From contig JAKEEU010000015.1 in the NCBI GenBank assembly GCA_022616415.1, positions 1-58,221 on the forward strand: a DNA stretch of 58,221 bases, in the 5' to 3' direction. This document shows, one piece after another, positions 15,580 through 23,658 of this stretch. Below the pieces are notes generated by a model. It searched no databases. It worked only from the letters and a program-made list of their open reading frames with translations, and was not told the DNA's origin. How positions within the stretch are numbered: the first letter of the stretch is position 1; every line of letters starts with the position of its first letter. This stretch comes from Candidatus Zhuqueibacterota bacterium (GTDB taxonomy: Bacteria; Zhuqueibacterota; Zhuqueibacteria; Zhuqueibacterales; Zhuqueibacteraceae). The position numbers and the translations under genes are program-made.

Positions 15580-16383
15580 TCAATAGATAAAAACCTTTGA
15601 GCCGATTTGTAGATTTCGATAAACGATGCGCAACTCATCGTCGCCCAAGCGCACGCAGCCGTGCGTGACCGGCATGCCGAGCATGCGTTTGTACAACGTG
15701 CCGTGGATCAAATAGCCGTCGCCAAGCTCGAGCGCATATTCGCCCAACACGCCGGCTTCAAAACGCTCGGGCGAGCCGAGCGGCGGCACCGGCAGGCCCT
15801 CTTCGATAAAAGCCCAATCCGGCTTGGCCCAGACCGGATTCACTCTTTTGCCAAGAACTTGCAACCTACCGCGCGGCGTAAAGAAGACCCACTGCCTTTC
15901 GTCGGCGGCCTTGAGTAAAACGTAACTCCCCGTCGAGCAAACACCCTCGTGAAGCAGTTGGTTGCCAGCCATGACCCGGATACGATTTTCCGAGGTATTC
16001 ACGACCAAATACGGCACACGTGGCGTCTTCAGGATGAATCGTCGCCGTAAACCGGCGATACGTTTTTCCAGACGCAGCGCTTCGCGCTGGAGCCCTTTGA
16101 GATCGCGGGTGCGAAGCTGCATGGTAAATTTCGATTCCGGCAGAATCGCAAACGCCCATTCCCGCAACACCGGCGCGAGCAAGAGCGTCATGATGGAAAA
16201 GGCCAGCCCCCAACCTAATCCCACCACAAGAGCTTTGCGCGCGGCGTTCGGGGCAGCCGGCGCTTCACCGGTTTTTTCGCGCACCGAAATAGCGCCGGCA
16301 GCGTTTTGCGCGTCACCGGTTTCCGCCGGGCGCAGATAAATAGGCTGCAAGCTCTCGGAACTTTTTTCTATTGTGTCGCTCAT
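15580..16383 (-). CDS. Membrane-anchored L,D-transpeptidase (YkuD domain)
   Basis: 267 residues: a cytoplasmic N-terminal segment (1-50), one transmembrane helix (about 52-74), a short coiled linker (80-112) and a YkuD catalytic domain ending the protein. The active site is MPVTHGCVRLGDDEL, with catalytic Cys about 243 and His about 241, and a second conserved His in IHGTLYKR (about 227). YkuD enzymes form 3-3 peptidoglycan cross-links or attach proteins to peptidoglycan. The start at 16383 has GGGAG just upstream. It is coupled to the membrane protein gene downstream and lies in one cassette with a second L,D-transpeptidase and an alanine-rich lipoprotein. Confidence 0.88.
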   Translation of the reverse strand: MSDTIEKSSESLQPIYLRPAETGDAQNAAGAISVREKTGEAPAAPNAARKALVVGLGWGLAFSIMTLLLAPVLREWAFAILPESKFTMQLRTRDLKGLQREALRLEKRIAGLRRRFILKTPRVPYLVVNTSENRIRVMAGNQLLHEGVCSTGSYVLLKAADERQWVFFTPRGRLQVLGKRVNPVWAKPDWAFIEEGLPVPPLGSPERFEAGVLGEYALELGDGYLIHGTLYKRMLGMPVTHGCVRLGDDELRIVYRNLQIGSKVFIY

Positions 16384-16444
16384 CACTCCCGCTCTCATTT
16401 ACACAATCACGTGTAGCCCTCCGTTACGAGTGGATACCTAACCT

Positions 16445-16532
16445 GTCATGCCTGCCCTGCCGGGCCAGGGCTGGAAGCATCTTGTTACGATCAAGCACGG
16501 TGCTGGATAGAAAAAGATTCCTCCGGAATGAC
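16445..16532. repeat. TGTCATTC/GAATGACA palindromic element, copy 2 (diverged)
   Basis: Begins TGTCATG and ends CCGGAATGAC. Its centre contains AAGCACGGTGCT, identical to the centre of the element at 26751-26821, and both read ATCTTGTTA before it. The left arm has an extra GC-rich stretch. Lies between the two L,D-transpeptidase genes. Confidence 0.7.
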
Positions 16533-16574
16533 GTGCCTTTCCTCCGTAACTAAGGCATTACAATCTGGTTTGTT

Positions 16575-16591
16575 GCAGACTGGCAGTCTGC
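16575..16591. repeat. GCAGAC-type hairpin after a stop codon, second copy
   Basis: GCAGACT / AGTCTGC with a 3-nt loop. On the minus strand it begins 9 nt after the stop of the L,D-transpeptidase gene at 16600, preceded by GTAACGCAGAC as in the copy at 6201-6217. Confidence 0.7.
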
Positions 16592-16599
16592 GTTACGAT

Positions 16600-17805
16600 T
16601 TATTGCGACGAACCCGGTATGGGTCTGGCGCCGTTGAGATTTTTTTTCGCCAGGGCAACCGAGGTTTGGCTCACGGCCGGCCTTTCCGTGAGCGCGCCGA
16701 CAATGGTGACGCGCGTGCCAACCGGGGCGAGCGCAAACAGCTCATCCATGTCTTGATTGCGCAGCGCCACGCATCCGGCCGTCCAATTCACGCCTCTGCC
16801 GCCGTCGCCGTGAATTTCGATCAGCCCGCCGATATGCGCGGATCGCGGCAGCTCGCCGTTTTTCTGCGCGGCGAGAAAATTTTGCCGGTCGTCTTCATTC
16901 GGATAATCGAGCTCGAGCGCTTTATAATATTTGCTTTGTCCCGGCCCTTTTTTCTTGATCACACGATAATGGCCTTCCGGCGTGGCGCCGTCGCCCTTTT
17001 GCTTTTTATGTCCGAGCCAGCGCGGGCCGAGATCAACGTGGTATTCGGCCTTCAAGCGGCCGGCCACGTAGAGCCGGCTGCGATGCGCCATCTTATCGAC
17101 GACGATCGCGGCGGCGTTTTGCTGCGCCGACCACGCAATCGTTTCGACCGCCCATTGTTTCCATTTTGAAACTTGCGTCAGATAAGTCTGTAAAACTTTG
17201 GTGGCATCGGCGCCGGCGCTGCCAACCAACTCTGCCGCACTCTGCGCTTTGGCGGCGGCTTGCCAATAATCCTGGCGATTGAACGCATACTCGCCTTCGA
17301 TCATCGCCAGCTCGCCGGTAACAAACTTTTTCCGCAGCGCCGCTGCCACCGGCACGCGGGCAAACTCATTCTTAAATTCGTCGATTTTTTGTTTGACCAT
17401 GGTCAACTCGGCAGCCGCAGTGAATTGCAAAGAATCACGAGTGGCCACGGCCAAAGTTTCGGCGCGCTGGGCTTGCCATTGCACGGTTCCAGCTAAAGAC
17501 CACGCCGCCCTAAAATCGCGGCGAAAAAACCATTTCTTGTTTTCATTTCCCCACGCTTGGGTGGCTTGTTTCCAACCGGCCTCGGCCGGCCGGAGAAGTT
17601 CCGCGGCGTAGATGTTGGCGCCGGCGCGGCGAGCCCGGCTCAGCGCGAGGCGTGCGCGCTCGAAAGCGGCGATCGGCGGCGAAGCGGAAAAGCTCCGAAG
17701 TCCGACAAGAGCCGCCAGCAACACAACCACAACGGCGGCAACCACAAGACTCCTTCTGCCCAACAGCCTCCTGAAAATAATTTCCCCGATATGTTGCAAA
17801 GTCAT
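16600..17805 (-). CDS. L,D-transpeptidase with long helical N-terminal region
   Basis: 401 residues. A transmembrane helix (about 20-40) is followed by roughly 190 residues of Ala/Gln/Glu-rich helices resembling DUF4398-type coiled regions, then a YkuD-like domain with IEIHGDGGRG and NWTAGCVALRN (catalytic Cys about 345). The DMDELF that follows is typical of the ErfK/YafK-type branch. It could reach across the periplasm to crosslink peptidoglycan. The start at 17805 (MTLQHIG) is preferred to a TTG at 17838; both ribosome sites are weak. It is followed on the same strand by the second L,D-transpeptidase unit and preceded by the lipoprotein gene. Confidence 0.82.
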   Translation of the reverse strand: MTLQHIGEIIFRRLLGRRSLVVAAVVVVLLAALVGLRSFSASPPIAAFERARLALSRARRAGANIYAAELLRPAEAGWKQATQAWGNENKKWFFRRDFRAAWSLAGTVQWQAQRAETLAVATRDSLQFTAAAELTMVKQKIDEFKNEFARVPVAAALRKKFVTGELAMIEGEYAFNRQDYWQAAAKAQSAAELVGSAGADATKVLQTYLTQVSKWKQWAVETIAWSAQQNAAAIVVDKMAHRSRLYVAGRLKAEYHVDLGPRWLGHKKQKGDGATPEGHYRVIKKKGPGQSKYYKALELDYPNEDDRQNFLAAQKNGELPRSAHIGGLIEIHGDGGRGVNWTAGCVALRNQDMDELFALAPVGTRVTIVGALTERPAVSQTSVALAKKNLNGARPIPGSSQ

Positions 17806-17916
17806 ATCTTGCTGTGAGATTGATTCAGTCCAATCCAAAAAGAGAAAACCCCGGCTCGCGACGCAACTGAATAATTCATCGTAAACCGAGGCTTTCGTGC
17901 CATTCGACCAAAACGG

Positions 17917-18531
17917 TTACATCTTCTTGGACAACATGGATTTTTTGCTGATGGCGTCAGCCAATTCCTGGTTCAACGAATTGGCTTTTTCCAACGCGGC
18001 GTTCAGCTTGTCGCGCGCAGTCATAAAGTCGCCGGAATCTATTGCACTCGTCGCCTCGGTGATGGCCGCTTCGGCTCCGGACAACTCTGCTTGCATTTGC
18101 TCCAAAGCCTCTTTGCCTTCCTTGCCCTTTGGCGCTTTGGCCAGCAGATTCTTTGTTTCCTCCACGGCGGTTTGGGCTTGCGCCATCAGGTTTTGGGCTT
18201 CGGCCTTGACTTCTTCTTTCTTCGCGGCCACGCCGTCTTTAGCGGCATTGGCGGCGGCCACCGCGGACTCGAACAGGGCCTTGGCGCGATCATAATTGCG
18301 CGTTAGTGCAAACTTGGAGTTTTGCGCCTCGAGCTCGGCCATGGCCGCGTTCAACGAATCCTGGGCGGCGTTGAATTGATCCGCCAGATAACGATCGGCT
18401 TCCGCCTCTTTCGCGGCATCGACGGCCGCTTTTGCCGCATCGATGCTTTCCTGCGGCGCTTTGGCGCAGCCGGATAGCAAGGCGAGGATGGAAACCAAGC
18501 CTGCGGCGATTAGAAACGTCTTACTTCTCAT
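17917..18531 (-). CDS. Alanine-rich helical lipoprotein (DUF4398-like)
   Basis: 204 residues. The signal peptide ends in the lipobox LLSGC, so the mature protein starts at Cys about 22. The remainder is almost entirely Ala/Lys/Glu heptads (for example DAAKAAVDAAKEAEADRYLA), predicted as long antiparallel helices like DUF4398 proteins, and ends SMLSKKM. AAGGAGG precedes the ATG. It sits immediately upstream of two L,D-transpeptidase genes on the same strand. By analogy with Braun lipoprotein it may tether the outer membrane to peptidoglycan, but that is inference: it ends in Met, not in Lys. Its leader contains an intrinsic terminator, so attenuation is possible. Confidence 0.75.
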   Translation of the reverse strand: MRSKTFLIAAGLVSILALLSGCAKAPQESIDAAKAAVDAAKEAEADRYLADQFNAAQDSLNAAMAELEAQNSKFALTRNYDRAKALFESAVAAANAAKDGVAAKKEEVKAEAQNLMAQAQTAVEETKNLLAKAPKGKEGKEALEQMQAELSGAEAAITEATSAIDSGDFMTARDKLNAALEKANSLNQELADAISKKSMLSKKM

Positions 18532-18616
18532 AAAACATGCCTCCTTAAGGGGTTTAGCCGTGCACCGTAAAAGCTTCAAAAAGTGCACGCGCGTTTAGTT
18601 TAACAACATATCAACC

Positions 18617-18728
18617 AAAAAAAAAGCATAGCCGAACTTCGACCATGCCCTGTCATTTCCTTTACAAGACTATGTCTGTTGCCACTCAGTTTTTGCAGGC
18701 CTAGCGTGCTTTGCACTATAGCCTCTAA
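18617..18728 (-). ncRNA. Structured leader or small RNA ending in an intrinsic terminator
   Basis: Read on the minus strand: a hairpin at about 18722-18693 (AGGCTATAGTGC, loop AAA, GCACGCTAGGCCT), a less structured middle part, then a 10-bp stem (GCATGGTCGA 18648-18639 with TCGGCTATGC 18635-18626, loop AGT) followed by nine T (18625-18617). A TTGACA box lies about 25-30 nt before the first hairpin and the lipoprotein start is 86 nt after the terminator. It could be a transcription-attenuating leader of the lipoprotein operon or an independent RNA of about 110 nt. No known family matches convincingly. Confidence 0.5.
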
Positions 18729-18730
18729 AA

Positions 18731-18757
18731 ATTAATAAAAACGACCCAAATTGTCAA
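18731..18757 (-). promoter_or_regulatory. Putative promoter for leader RNA and lipoprotein operon
   Basis: On the minus strand TTGACA (18757-18752) is followed by TATTAATT around 18737-18730 at a spacing of about 14-16 nt. The plus-strand sequence at 18784-18812 has the same layout, so this looks like a divergent promoter pair between the lipoprotein operon and the membrane gene at 18913. Confidence 0.35.
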
Positions 18758-18783
18758 GTAAAATTTTTGTTGCGAAATATGCC

Positions 18784-18812
18784 TTGACATTTGAACGGCT
18801 TTTTTATTAATT
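18784..18812 (+). promoter_or_regulatory. Putative promoter for the membrane protein at 18913
   Basis: TTGACA (18784-18789) with TATTAATT (18805-18812) downstream at 15-17 nt spacing, about 100 nt before the start codon. The 380-nt gap 18532-18912 also holds the divergent promoter and the structured leader; nothing else was recognised there. Confidence 0.35.
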
Positions 18813-18912
18813 GCAGGAGTAACTCAATGTTACGCTGCAAAACACAAAATTGCAACAACAAATGGAACTAAATAACAAAAGCCGAGAGAGGTGAGTTCCA
18901 GGAGGCGGAGAG

Positions 18913-19386
18913 ATGGTGAATCAGCGCAGCTCGATTGGGTTCGGCGTTCTGTTGATCGTTTTCGGCGCGCTCTTTTTGGCGGCCAATCTTTTGGAGATCA
19001 GGTGGCGAGACCTTTGGCCGGCGCTGTTTTTTGCCGGCGCTGCCATAAACTTCGCCATCTTTCTTGGCAACCGCAGCAACTACGGCGTGCTCATGCCGGC
19101 AACGATTCTGCTCACTTACGGCGTGCTGTTTCAATATTGCGCGCTGGCCGGCTGGTGGCACATGTCGGAATTGTGGCCGGCCTTCATTCTCGGCCCCGGC
19201 TTGGGTTTGCTGATGATGTATCGGTTCGGCAAACGTGAGAGCGGCTTGTTGATTCCGGCGTTTATTCTGATCGGCCTTTCTGCCGTCTTCTTTGTGGCGT
19301 TCGGGCCACTACGCTCCTATAGCCGCTACTGGCCGGTCGTTCTGATCATTATCGGTGTTTTGCTCTTGCTGAAACGGCAGAAATAA
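18913..19386 (+). CDS. Multi-pass membrane protein, LiaF-like/DUF5668 type
   Basis: 157 residues with about six hydrophobic segments and little else. The start (SIGFGVLLIVFGALFLAANL) and the repeated pattern LWPALFFAG, LWPAFILGPG and YWPVVLIIIGVLLLL match the membrane part shared by LiaF/YvqF-type proteins and DUF5668 domains, which are linked to envelope-stress sensing. The C-terminal LiaF domain is absent. AGGAGG (18899-18904) precedes the ATG. The next gene on the same strand is a sensor kinase, beyond a TGGATT-type array. Confidence 0.7.
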   Translation: MVNQRSSIGFGVLLIVFGALFLAANLLEIRWRDLWPALFFAGAAINFAIFLGNRSNYGVLMPATILLTYGVLFQYCALAGWWHMSELWPAFILGPGLGLLMMYRFGKRESGLLIPAFILIGLSAVFFVAFGPLRSYSRYWPVVLIIIGVLLLLKRQK

Positions 19387-19390
19387 AACG

Positions 19391-19548
19391 GAGTGTTGGA
19401 GTAAAGGAGTGTTGGATTGATGGATTGTTGGATTGTTGGATTACTGGGGTGCTGCATGGGTAACCCAATAATCCATTAATCCAATAATCCATTAATCCAG
19501 TAATCCATTACTCCAGTGCTCCATTACTCCAGTGCTCCATTACTCCAA
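19391..19548. repeat. Degenerate TGGATT-type array, inverted halves, copy 2
   Basis: Left half about 19391-19448 (TGGAGT, TGGATTG words), right half about 19464-19548 (AATCCATT, CTCCAGTGCTCC words, the last repeated exactly at about 19513 and 19531). It begins 4 nt after one stop codon and ends about 14 nt before the kinase start. Confidence 0.85.
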
Positions 19549-19562
19549 CCGTATTGGGTTGC

Positions 19563-20972
19563 ATGCTCTCCTTTCGCATCCGCACACAACTCATCGTCTT
19601 CGTCATTGCGCAAGTCGGCTTGCTGCTGGCGCTGGCCGGATTTTACCTCCAATGGCAAATGCAGCGCTTGCTGGAAAAAGAGCTTGGCGAGCGCCTGGTC
19701 GCGTTGGCCAAAGTGACGGCGCAAATCGCGGAAAAGACCGCGGCAGTTTGGCCGGTGACGAGCCTGCAGCCCGGCGACGAAGAATCACGGCGAATGAACG
19801 ACCTGCGTCAGGAGCTGTTACCGGTTGTCGATATGGCGGGATTGTCGCGCGTGGTGATTTTCAATCAACAATATGAAATTTATTTCGACAGCCGCAACGA
19901 GCTTTCCATCAGCCAGGAATATGTTCGTTTGCGCTTCGATGCTTTGGAAATAGCCAAGGCCACCAAAGGTGAACCGAGCAGCGCCAAATTATTTACCGAG
20001 GCAGACGGCCAACCGTTCAAGGCGGCTTACGCGCCGCTGCGGGAGGGCAATCAAATTCGCGCCGCCGTCGGCGTTGAAGGCAGAGCCGAGAGCTTGCAGG
20101 CCGTGGCGGAAACGCGCCGAGTATTATGGACGATTGGCGTGATCGGATTGATTGTCGCAGCAATTAGCGGCGCTTTTTTTGCCCGCCAAATCTCCCAACC
20201 ATTGGAACGCTTGCGGCGAGCCGCCGCCGCTATTGGCGCGGGACAATTGCCCACCTCTCTCAAAGTCACCGGCAGTGAAGAAGTAACCTTTCTTGCGCAT
20301 ACAATGGATGAAATGCGCCAGGCGATTGCGCGCCGCGAGCAGAACTTGCGGATGATGCTGGCCGGCGTCGCGCACGAAATCCGCAATCCGCTCGGCGGCA
20401 TCGAGCTGTTCGCCGGCTTGCTGGAGAAAGACGTACCGGAAATGCTGCGCCCGCAAGTGCAAAAGATTTTACAGGAAGTTCGCCATCTCAACTTCATCGT
20501 CCAGGATTTTCTCGAGTATGCCCGACCGGAAGAGAGCCGGCGCCAGCCCCTCCGATTGGCGGCGCTCGTCAACGAAGTTCGCGAGGCGCTTGGCGAATCA
20601 GCGGACGGCGTCGAGTGGAAAATCGCATTTCCGGGCGACTTGGCGATTGCAGCCGATTACAATCAAACCCGGCGCATGCTGCTCAATCTGCTGCGCAATG
20701 CCATCGAAGCGATGAACGGCAAAGGCACGATTCGCCTCGTCGCACAGGAACTAAATCAGCGCGTGGCGATTTCAATTTATGATACCGGCCCCGGTGTGCC
20801 GGCGGAATTGGCCGGGAAAATTTTCGAGCCATTCTTTACAACGAAGTCACAAGGCAGCGGCCTCGGCCTCGCGCTCGTGCAGCGCCTCGCCGAGCAAAAC
20901 GGCGGCCGCGTCGAGCTGGTGCCGAATGACAAAGGCGCGCATTTTCAATTGATTCTGCCAAAAGCAAGGTAA
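19563..20972 (+). CDS. Sensor histidine kinase (NtrB-like, HAMP-HisKA-HATPase)
   Basis: About 469 residues. Transmembrane helix 1 (about 7-30), a periplasmic sensor region (31-175), transmembrane helix 2 (about 185-205, GVIGLIVAAISGAFFA) and a HAMP linker (ISQPLERLRRAAAAIGAG). The dimerisation helix has the phospho-acceptor His about 271 in GVAHEIRNPLGGIELFAGLL. The ATP-binding domain has MLLNLLRNAIEAM (N box), YDTGPGVPAEL (G1), FFTTKSQGSGLGLAL (F/G2). It pairs with the sigma-54 regulator 130 nt downstream. No good ribosome site precedes either the ATG at 19563 or the TTG at 19554; the array lies directly upstream. Confidence 0.9.
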   Translation: MLSFRIRTQLIVFVIAQVGLLLALAGFYLQWQMQRLLEKELGERLVALAKVTAQIAEKTAAVWPVTSLQPGDEESRRMNDLRQELLPVVDMAGLSRVVIFNQQYEIYFDSRNELSISQEYVRLRFDALEIAKATKGEPSSAKLFTEADGQPFKAAYAPLREGNQIRAAVGVEGRAESLQAVAETRRVLWTIGVIGLIVAAISGAFFARQISQPLERLRRAAAAIGAGQLPTSLKVTGSEEVTFLAHTMDEMRQAIARREQNLRMMLAGVAHEIRNPLGGIELFAGLLEKDVPEMLRPQVQKILQEVRHLNFIVQDFLEYARPEESRRQPLRLAALVNEVREALGESADGVEWKIAFPGDLAIAADYNQTRRMLLNLLRNAIEAMNGKGTIRLVAQELNQRVAISIYDTGPGVPAELAGKIFEPFFTTKSQGSGLGLALVQRLAEQNGGRVELVPNDKGAHFQLILPKAR

Positions 20973-21012
20973 AACAGTTTTTTGCACTGTGGCTTTTTAA
21001 ATTTAATCTCTA

Positions 21013-21081
21013 TATCCGCTAAATCTGCCTAATCCGCTTACCTCTAGTTTTTTGTAAACGGATTTAGTTGATAGAGCGGAT
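21013..21081. repeat. Imperfect inverted repeat between kinase and regulator genes
   Basis: TATCCGCTAAATCTGCC (from 21013) is partly complementary to ACGGATTTAGTTGATAGAGC (from 21058). It looks like another dispersed intergenic repeat (ATCCGC/GCGGAT words). It lies within the 130-nt gap of the two-component pair and could weakly uncouple the two genes. Confidence 0.45.
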
Positions 21082-21102
21082 GCGATTGGGAATATAACAA
21101 TA

Positions 21103-22494
21103 ATGAAAGAACAGCTTCGAATTTTTATCATCGAAGACAACGCCACCATGCGCGAAGGCCTCGAGCTCGTCGTGCATCGTCTCGGACATCAAGTCGAACC
21201 CTTCGAGTGTGCCGAACCAGCACTCAACGCATTAAAATCGAACCCCGCCGATGTCATCATCTCCGACTATCGCCTGCCCGGCATGGATGGCTTGACGCTT
21301 CTGGAAAAAGTCAAAGCGTCGCAGCCCGCCTGCGAAGTCATCGTCATCACCGCGTTTGGCTCCGTCGATTTGGCGGTGCACGCCATGCAAAAAGGCGCGG
21401 CAGATTTCATCACCAAGCCGTTTTCGCCGGACGAGCTGACGGTCAAATTGGAGCGTCTCGCCGAGCGATTGCGTCAGCGCCGCGAATTGGAAAATCTGCA
21501 GGAGCAAAATCTTTACCTGCGGCGGGAAGAAGAGAGCCAATTCAATTTCGGCGAGATCATCGGACAATCGCCGCCGATGCAGGAAGTGTTTCGCATGTTG
21601 CAAAAAGTCGCGCCGACGGATTCGAGCGTCATCATTTACGGCGAGAGCGGCACCGGCAAGGAGCTCGTCGCGCGCGCCATCCACAAAAACAGCAACCGTG
21701 CCACCGGCCCGTTCATCCGCGTCAACTGCGGCGCGCTGACCGAAACTTTGTTGGAATCCGAATTGTTCGGCCACGAGAAAGGCGCCTTCACCGGCGCGCT
21801 GAAACGCAAGCTCGGCCGCTTTGAGCTGGCACATCGCGGCAGCATCTTTCTCGACGAAATCGGCGACATCTCCCCGGCGCTGCAAATCAAGCTCTTGCGC
21901 GTGCTGCAAGAAAAAGAATTCGAGCGCGTCGGCGGCGAAGAGACCGTGAACGTGGATGTGCGCGTCATTGCCGCCACGCATCGCAATTTGAAAGAAGAAG
22001 TCACCGCCGGCCGCTTCCGCGAAGATTTGTATTATCGCCTGCACATCGTGCCGATCAATTTGCCGCCGCTGCGCCAGCGGACGGATGATCTGCCCGTGCT
22101 CGTCAATCACTTTCTCCAACGCCTCGGCCACGAGCTGCGCAAGCTCAATTTGAAAATTGAGCCACTCGCTCTAGAGATGATGAAAAGCTATCACTGGCCC
22201 GGCAACGTGCGCGAGCTGGAAAACGTGCTCGAACGCGCCGCCGTTCTCTGCGAAGCCGAGCACATCACCGTTGCCGACCTGCCGCCGCTGGTGAAAGACC
22301 GCTCCGCCGTGTTCCAATTGCCCAGCGAGAATTTGGATTTAAATCAAACGTTGGAAGAAGTCGAGCGCGCCCTCATCGAACGCGCCATGTCTCGCGCCCA
22401 CGGCGTGAAAGCCGAAGCCGCGCGGCTGCTTGGAATCAAGGCGACGACGTTGTTGTATAAGTTGGAGAAGTTGGGGATGGGGGAGAAAGCGTGA
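21103..22494 (+). CDS. Sigma-54-dependent response regulator (receiver-AAA+-Fis)
   Basis: 463 residues. The receiver domain (1-120) has phospho-acceptor Asp 55 in VIISDYRLPGMDG, acidic pair IEDN and switch Lys in ITKPF. The AAA+ domain (about 150-390) has Walker A GESGTGKE, the sigma-54 contact loop GAFTGA (about 227), Walker B IFLDEIGD and VIAATHRNL. The C-terminal Fis-type helix-turn-helix (about 415-460) includes VKAEAARLLGIKATTLLYKL. It activates promoters bound by sigma-54 after phosphorylation by the adjoining kinase. Targets cannot be named: no clear -24/-12 site was found in the neighbourhood. Confidence 0.93.
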   Translation: MKEQLRIFIIEDNATMREGLELVVHRLGHQVEPFECAEPALNALKSNPADVIISDYRLPGMDGLTLLEKVKASQPACEVIVITAFGSVDLAVHAMQKGAADFITKPFSPDELTVKLERLAERLRQRRELENLQEQNLYLRREEESQFNFGEIIGQSPPMQEVFRMLQKVAPTDSSVIIYGESGTGKELVARAIHKNSNRATGPFIRVNCGALTETLLESELFGHEKGAFTGALKRKLGRFELAHRGSIFLDEIGDISPALQIKLLRVLQEKEFERVGGEETVNVDVRVIAATHRNLKEEVTAGRFREDLYYRLHIVPINLPPLRQRTDDLPVLVNHFLQRLGHELRKLNLKIEPLALEMMKSYHWPGNVRELENVLERAAVLCEAEHITVADLPPLVKDRSAVFQLPSENLDLNQTLEEVERALIERAMSRAHGVKAEAARLLGIKATTLLYKLEKLGMGEKA

Positions 22495-22606
22495 AATGTT
22501 TTGTTGCGTTACATACTTTAAAATCGTATATTTGTTCATCGCATCTATTTTCCGAGCAAAAGATGCTCCGTAATTTCCATCACAAAGAATTAGATCTGAG
22601 ATCAAA

Positions 22607-22870
22607 ATGGAAAAAATCAATCTCGAAGTCCCCGACGAAGTTTCACAAAAGCTCCAGCCTTACAGAGATAAGCTTCCGGAGCTGGTTTTGCTGGGTCTTC
22701 AGCAATTGAAAATACAAGAGGCTTTGCTGCTCTATTCACGCGGCCTGGCTTCCTTTGGAAGAGCGGCGGAATGGGCGGGTTTATCCGAGACTGAAATGAT
22801 ACGCCATGCACGCGCATCCGGTGTGCAACCTCGGTGGTCTGAGGAAATGGCGCAGGAAGAACTGGCATGA
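22607..22870 (+). CDS. UPF0175-type antitoxin
   Basis: An 87-residue protein. A short N-terminal strand (INLEVPDEV) leads into a helical part, then the UPF0175-like helix-turn-helix: EALLLYSRGLASFGRAAEWA with GLSETEMIRHARASGV. These are small DNA-binding antitoxins paired with DUF3368 PIN toxins. The stop overlaps the start of the PIN gene by 4 nt (ATGA), the usual arrangement of such pairs, so it is expected to repress the operon and neutralise the nuclease. Confidence 0.82.
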   Translation: MEKINLEVPDEVSQKLQPYRDKLPELVLLGLQQLKIQEALLLYSRGLASFGRAAEWAGLSETEMIRHARASGVQPRWSEEMAQEELA

Positions 22871-23388
22871 AAGTCGTTTGCAATTCCGGCCCTTTGATGG
22901 CGCTTGGCAAGATCGGGCAGGTTCATTTGCTTTATCCACTTTATGGAACAGTTTTGATTCCCTCGGCAGTTTATGGGGAGGCGGTTCTGAGTGGATGGAC
23001 GCGAGGCGAACCCGATGCGGTGTCCATCGAGATGGAATTTCGCCGTCAGCACCTTCGGATGATCGAAATGGCAGAATCTGATTTGTCATCGGTGATAACT
23101 ACGTTGCCATTGGATCGCGGTGAAAAGCATGCTATTCATTTAGCAATGAAAGAAAATGCAGACTGGGTTTTGCTTGATGATATGCAGGCTCGTGTTGAAG
23201 CTAAAAAACTGGGACTACAAGTAAAAGGCACACTTGGCGTATTTGTTGATACAGTTCGGCAAAGCGTGTTAAACATATCTGAGATCGACGTTATTTTTGA
23301 AGCCCTAATCAAACGAGAAGATATTTGGATAGCAGAGGGTTTGGTTCGCCATGTTTGGGGTGATCTCAAGAAAAAATTTGGCGAATGA
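22867..23388 (+). CDS. DUF3368-type PIN-domain toxin
   Basis: A 173-residue PIN nuclease. It opens VVCNSGPLMALGKIGQVHLL, where the usual VxDxSPLI-type first acidic ligand is replaced by Asn (CNSGP), a normal state in DUF3368. Further ligands are Glu in LDRGEKHAIHLA and Asp in WVLLDDMQARVEAKKLGL, followed by GTLGVFVD. PIN toxins cleave RNA; the target is unknown. Translationally coupled to the UPF0175 antitoxin upstream. This is the only complete toxin-antitoxin pair of this type in the window. Confidence 0.85.
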   Translation: MKVVCNSGPLMALGKIGQVHLLYPLYGTVLIPSAVYGEAVLSGWTRGEPDAVSIEMEFRRQHLRMIEMAESDLSSVITTLPLDRGEKHAIHLAMKENADWVLLDDMQARVEAKKLGLQVKGTLGVFVDTVRQSVLNISEIDVIFEALIKREDIWIAEGLVRHVWGDLKKKFGE

Positions 23389-23395
23389 TGCTGCT

Positions 23396-23578
23396 ATGGA
23401 CGAAAAGCTCCTCGACGAACTAATCGGCGCATTGAAAGACGCGGCGGCATTCGAGCAGGATGAAAAAATTGACCTTCGTGTCACCCGCTGTAGTCTGTTA
23501 GGAGTCAAAGCTTTGCAAAAAATCAAAAACTTTCAGGCTCACAGAAATCGAACTCGCACAGAAAAATTTTCAAAATAA
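23396..23578 (+). pseudogene. Fragment of a short antitoxin/regulator-type gene
   Basis: The ATG at 23396 opens MDEKLLDELIGALKDAAAFE and DLRVTR, which resembles the N terminus of small HTH antitoxins (a pattern like MNxELLNELLxSIKEGGA, then R-V). The DNA-binding part expected next is missing and the remaining about 28 residues (ending TRTEKFSK) look random. It starts 7 nt after the PIN toxin stop. Likely a deletion remnant; the identification is tentative. Confidence 0.35.
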
Positions 23579-23658
23579 ATTTCTGAGTGAGTTCCAATTC
23601 TGTGAGCGATAAATTCTTTTTGGTTCCGGCATGTCCGGGTTGTGTTTCTGAAGCATAG

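Noticed and set aside
17917..18531. Calling the lipoprotein a Braun lipoprotein (Lpp)
   Set aside because: It is about three times too long, lacks the trimeric heptad pattern and does not end in Lys.
18660..18730. Possible c-di-GMP-I (GEMM) riboswitch on the minus strand
   Set aside because: GCAAAGC and GGCCT are present, but the first half of the motif (GGGCAAACC-type segment with its GAAA stem) and the receptor helix are absent.
19391..19548. CRISPR-like repeat array
   Set aside because: The words are short, degenerate and inverted, with no constant repeat length, no unique spacers and no cas genes.
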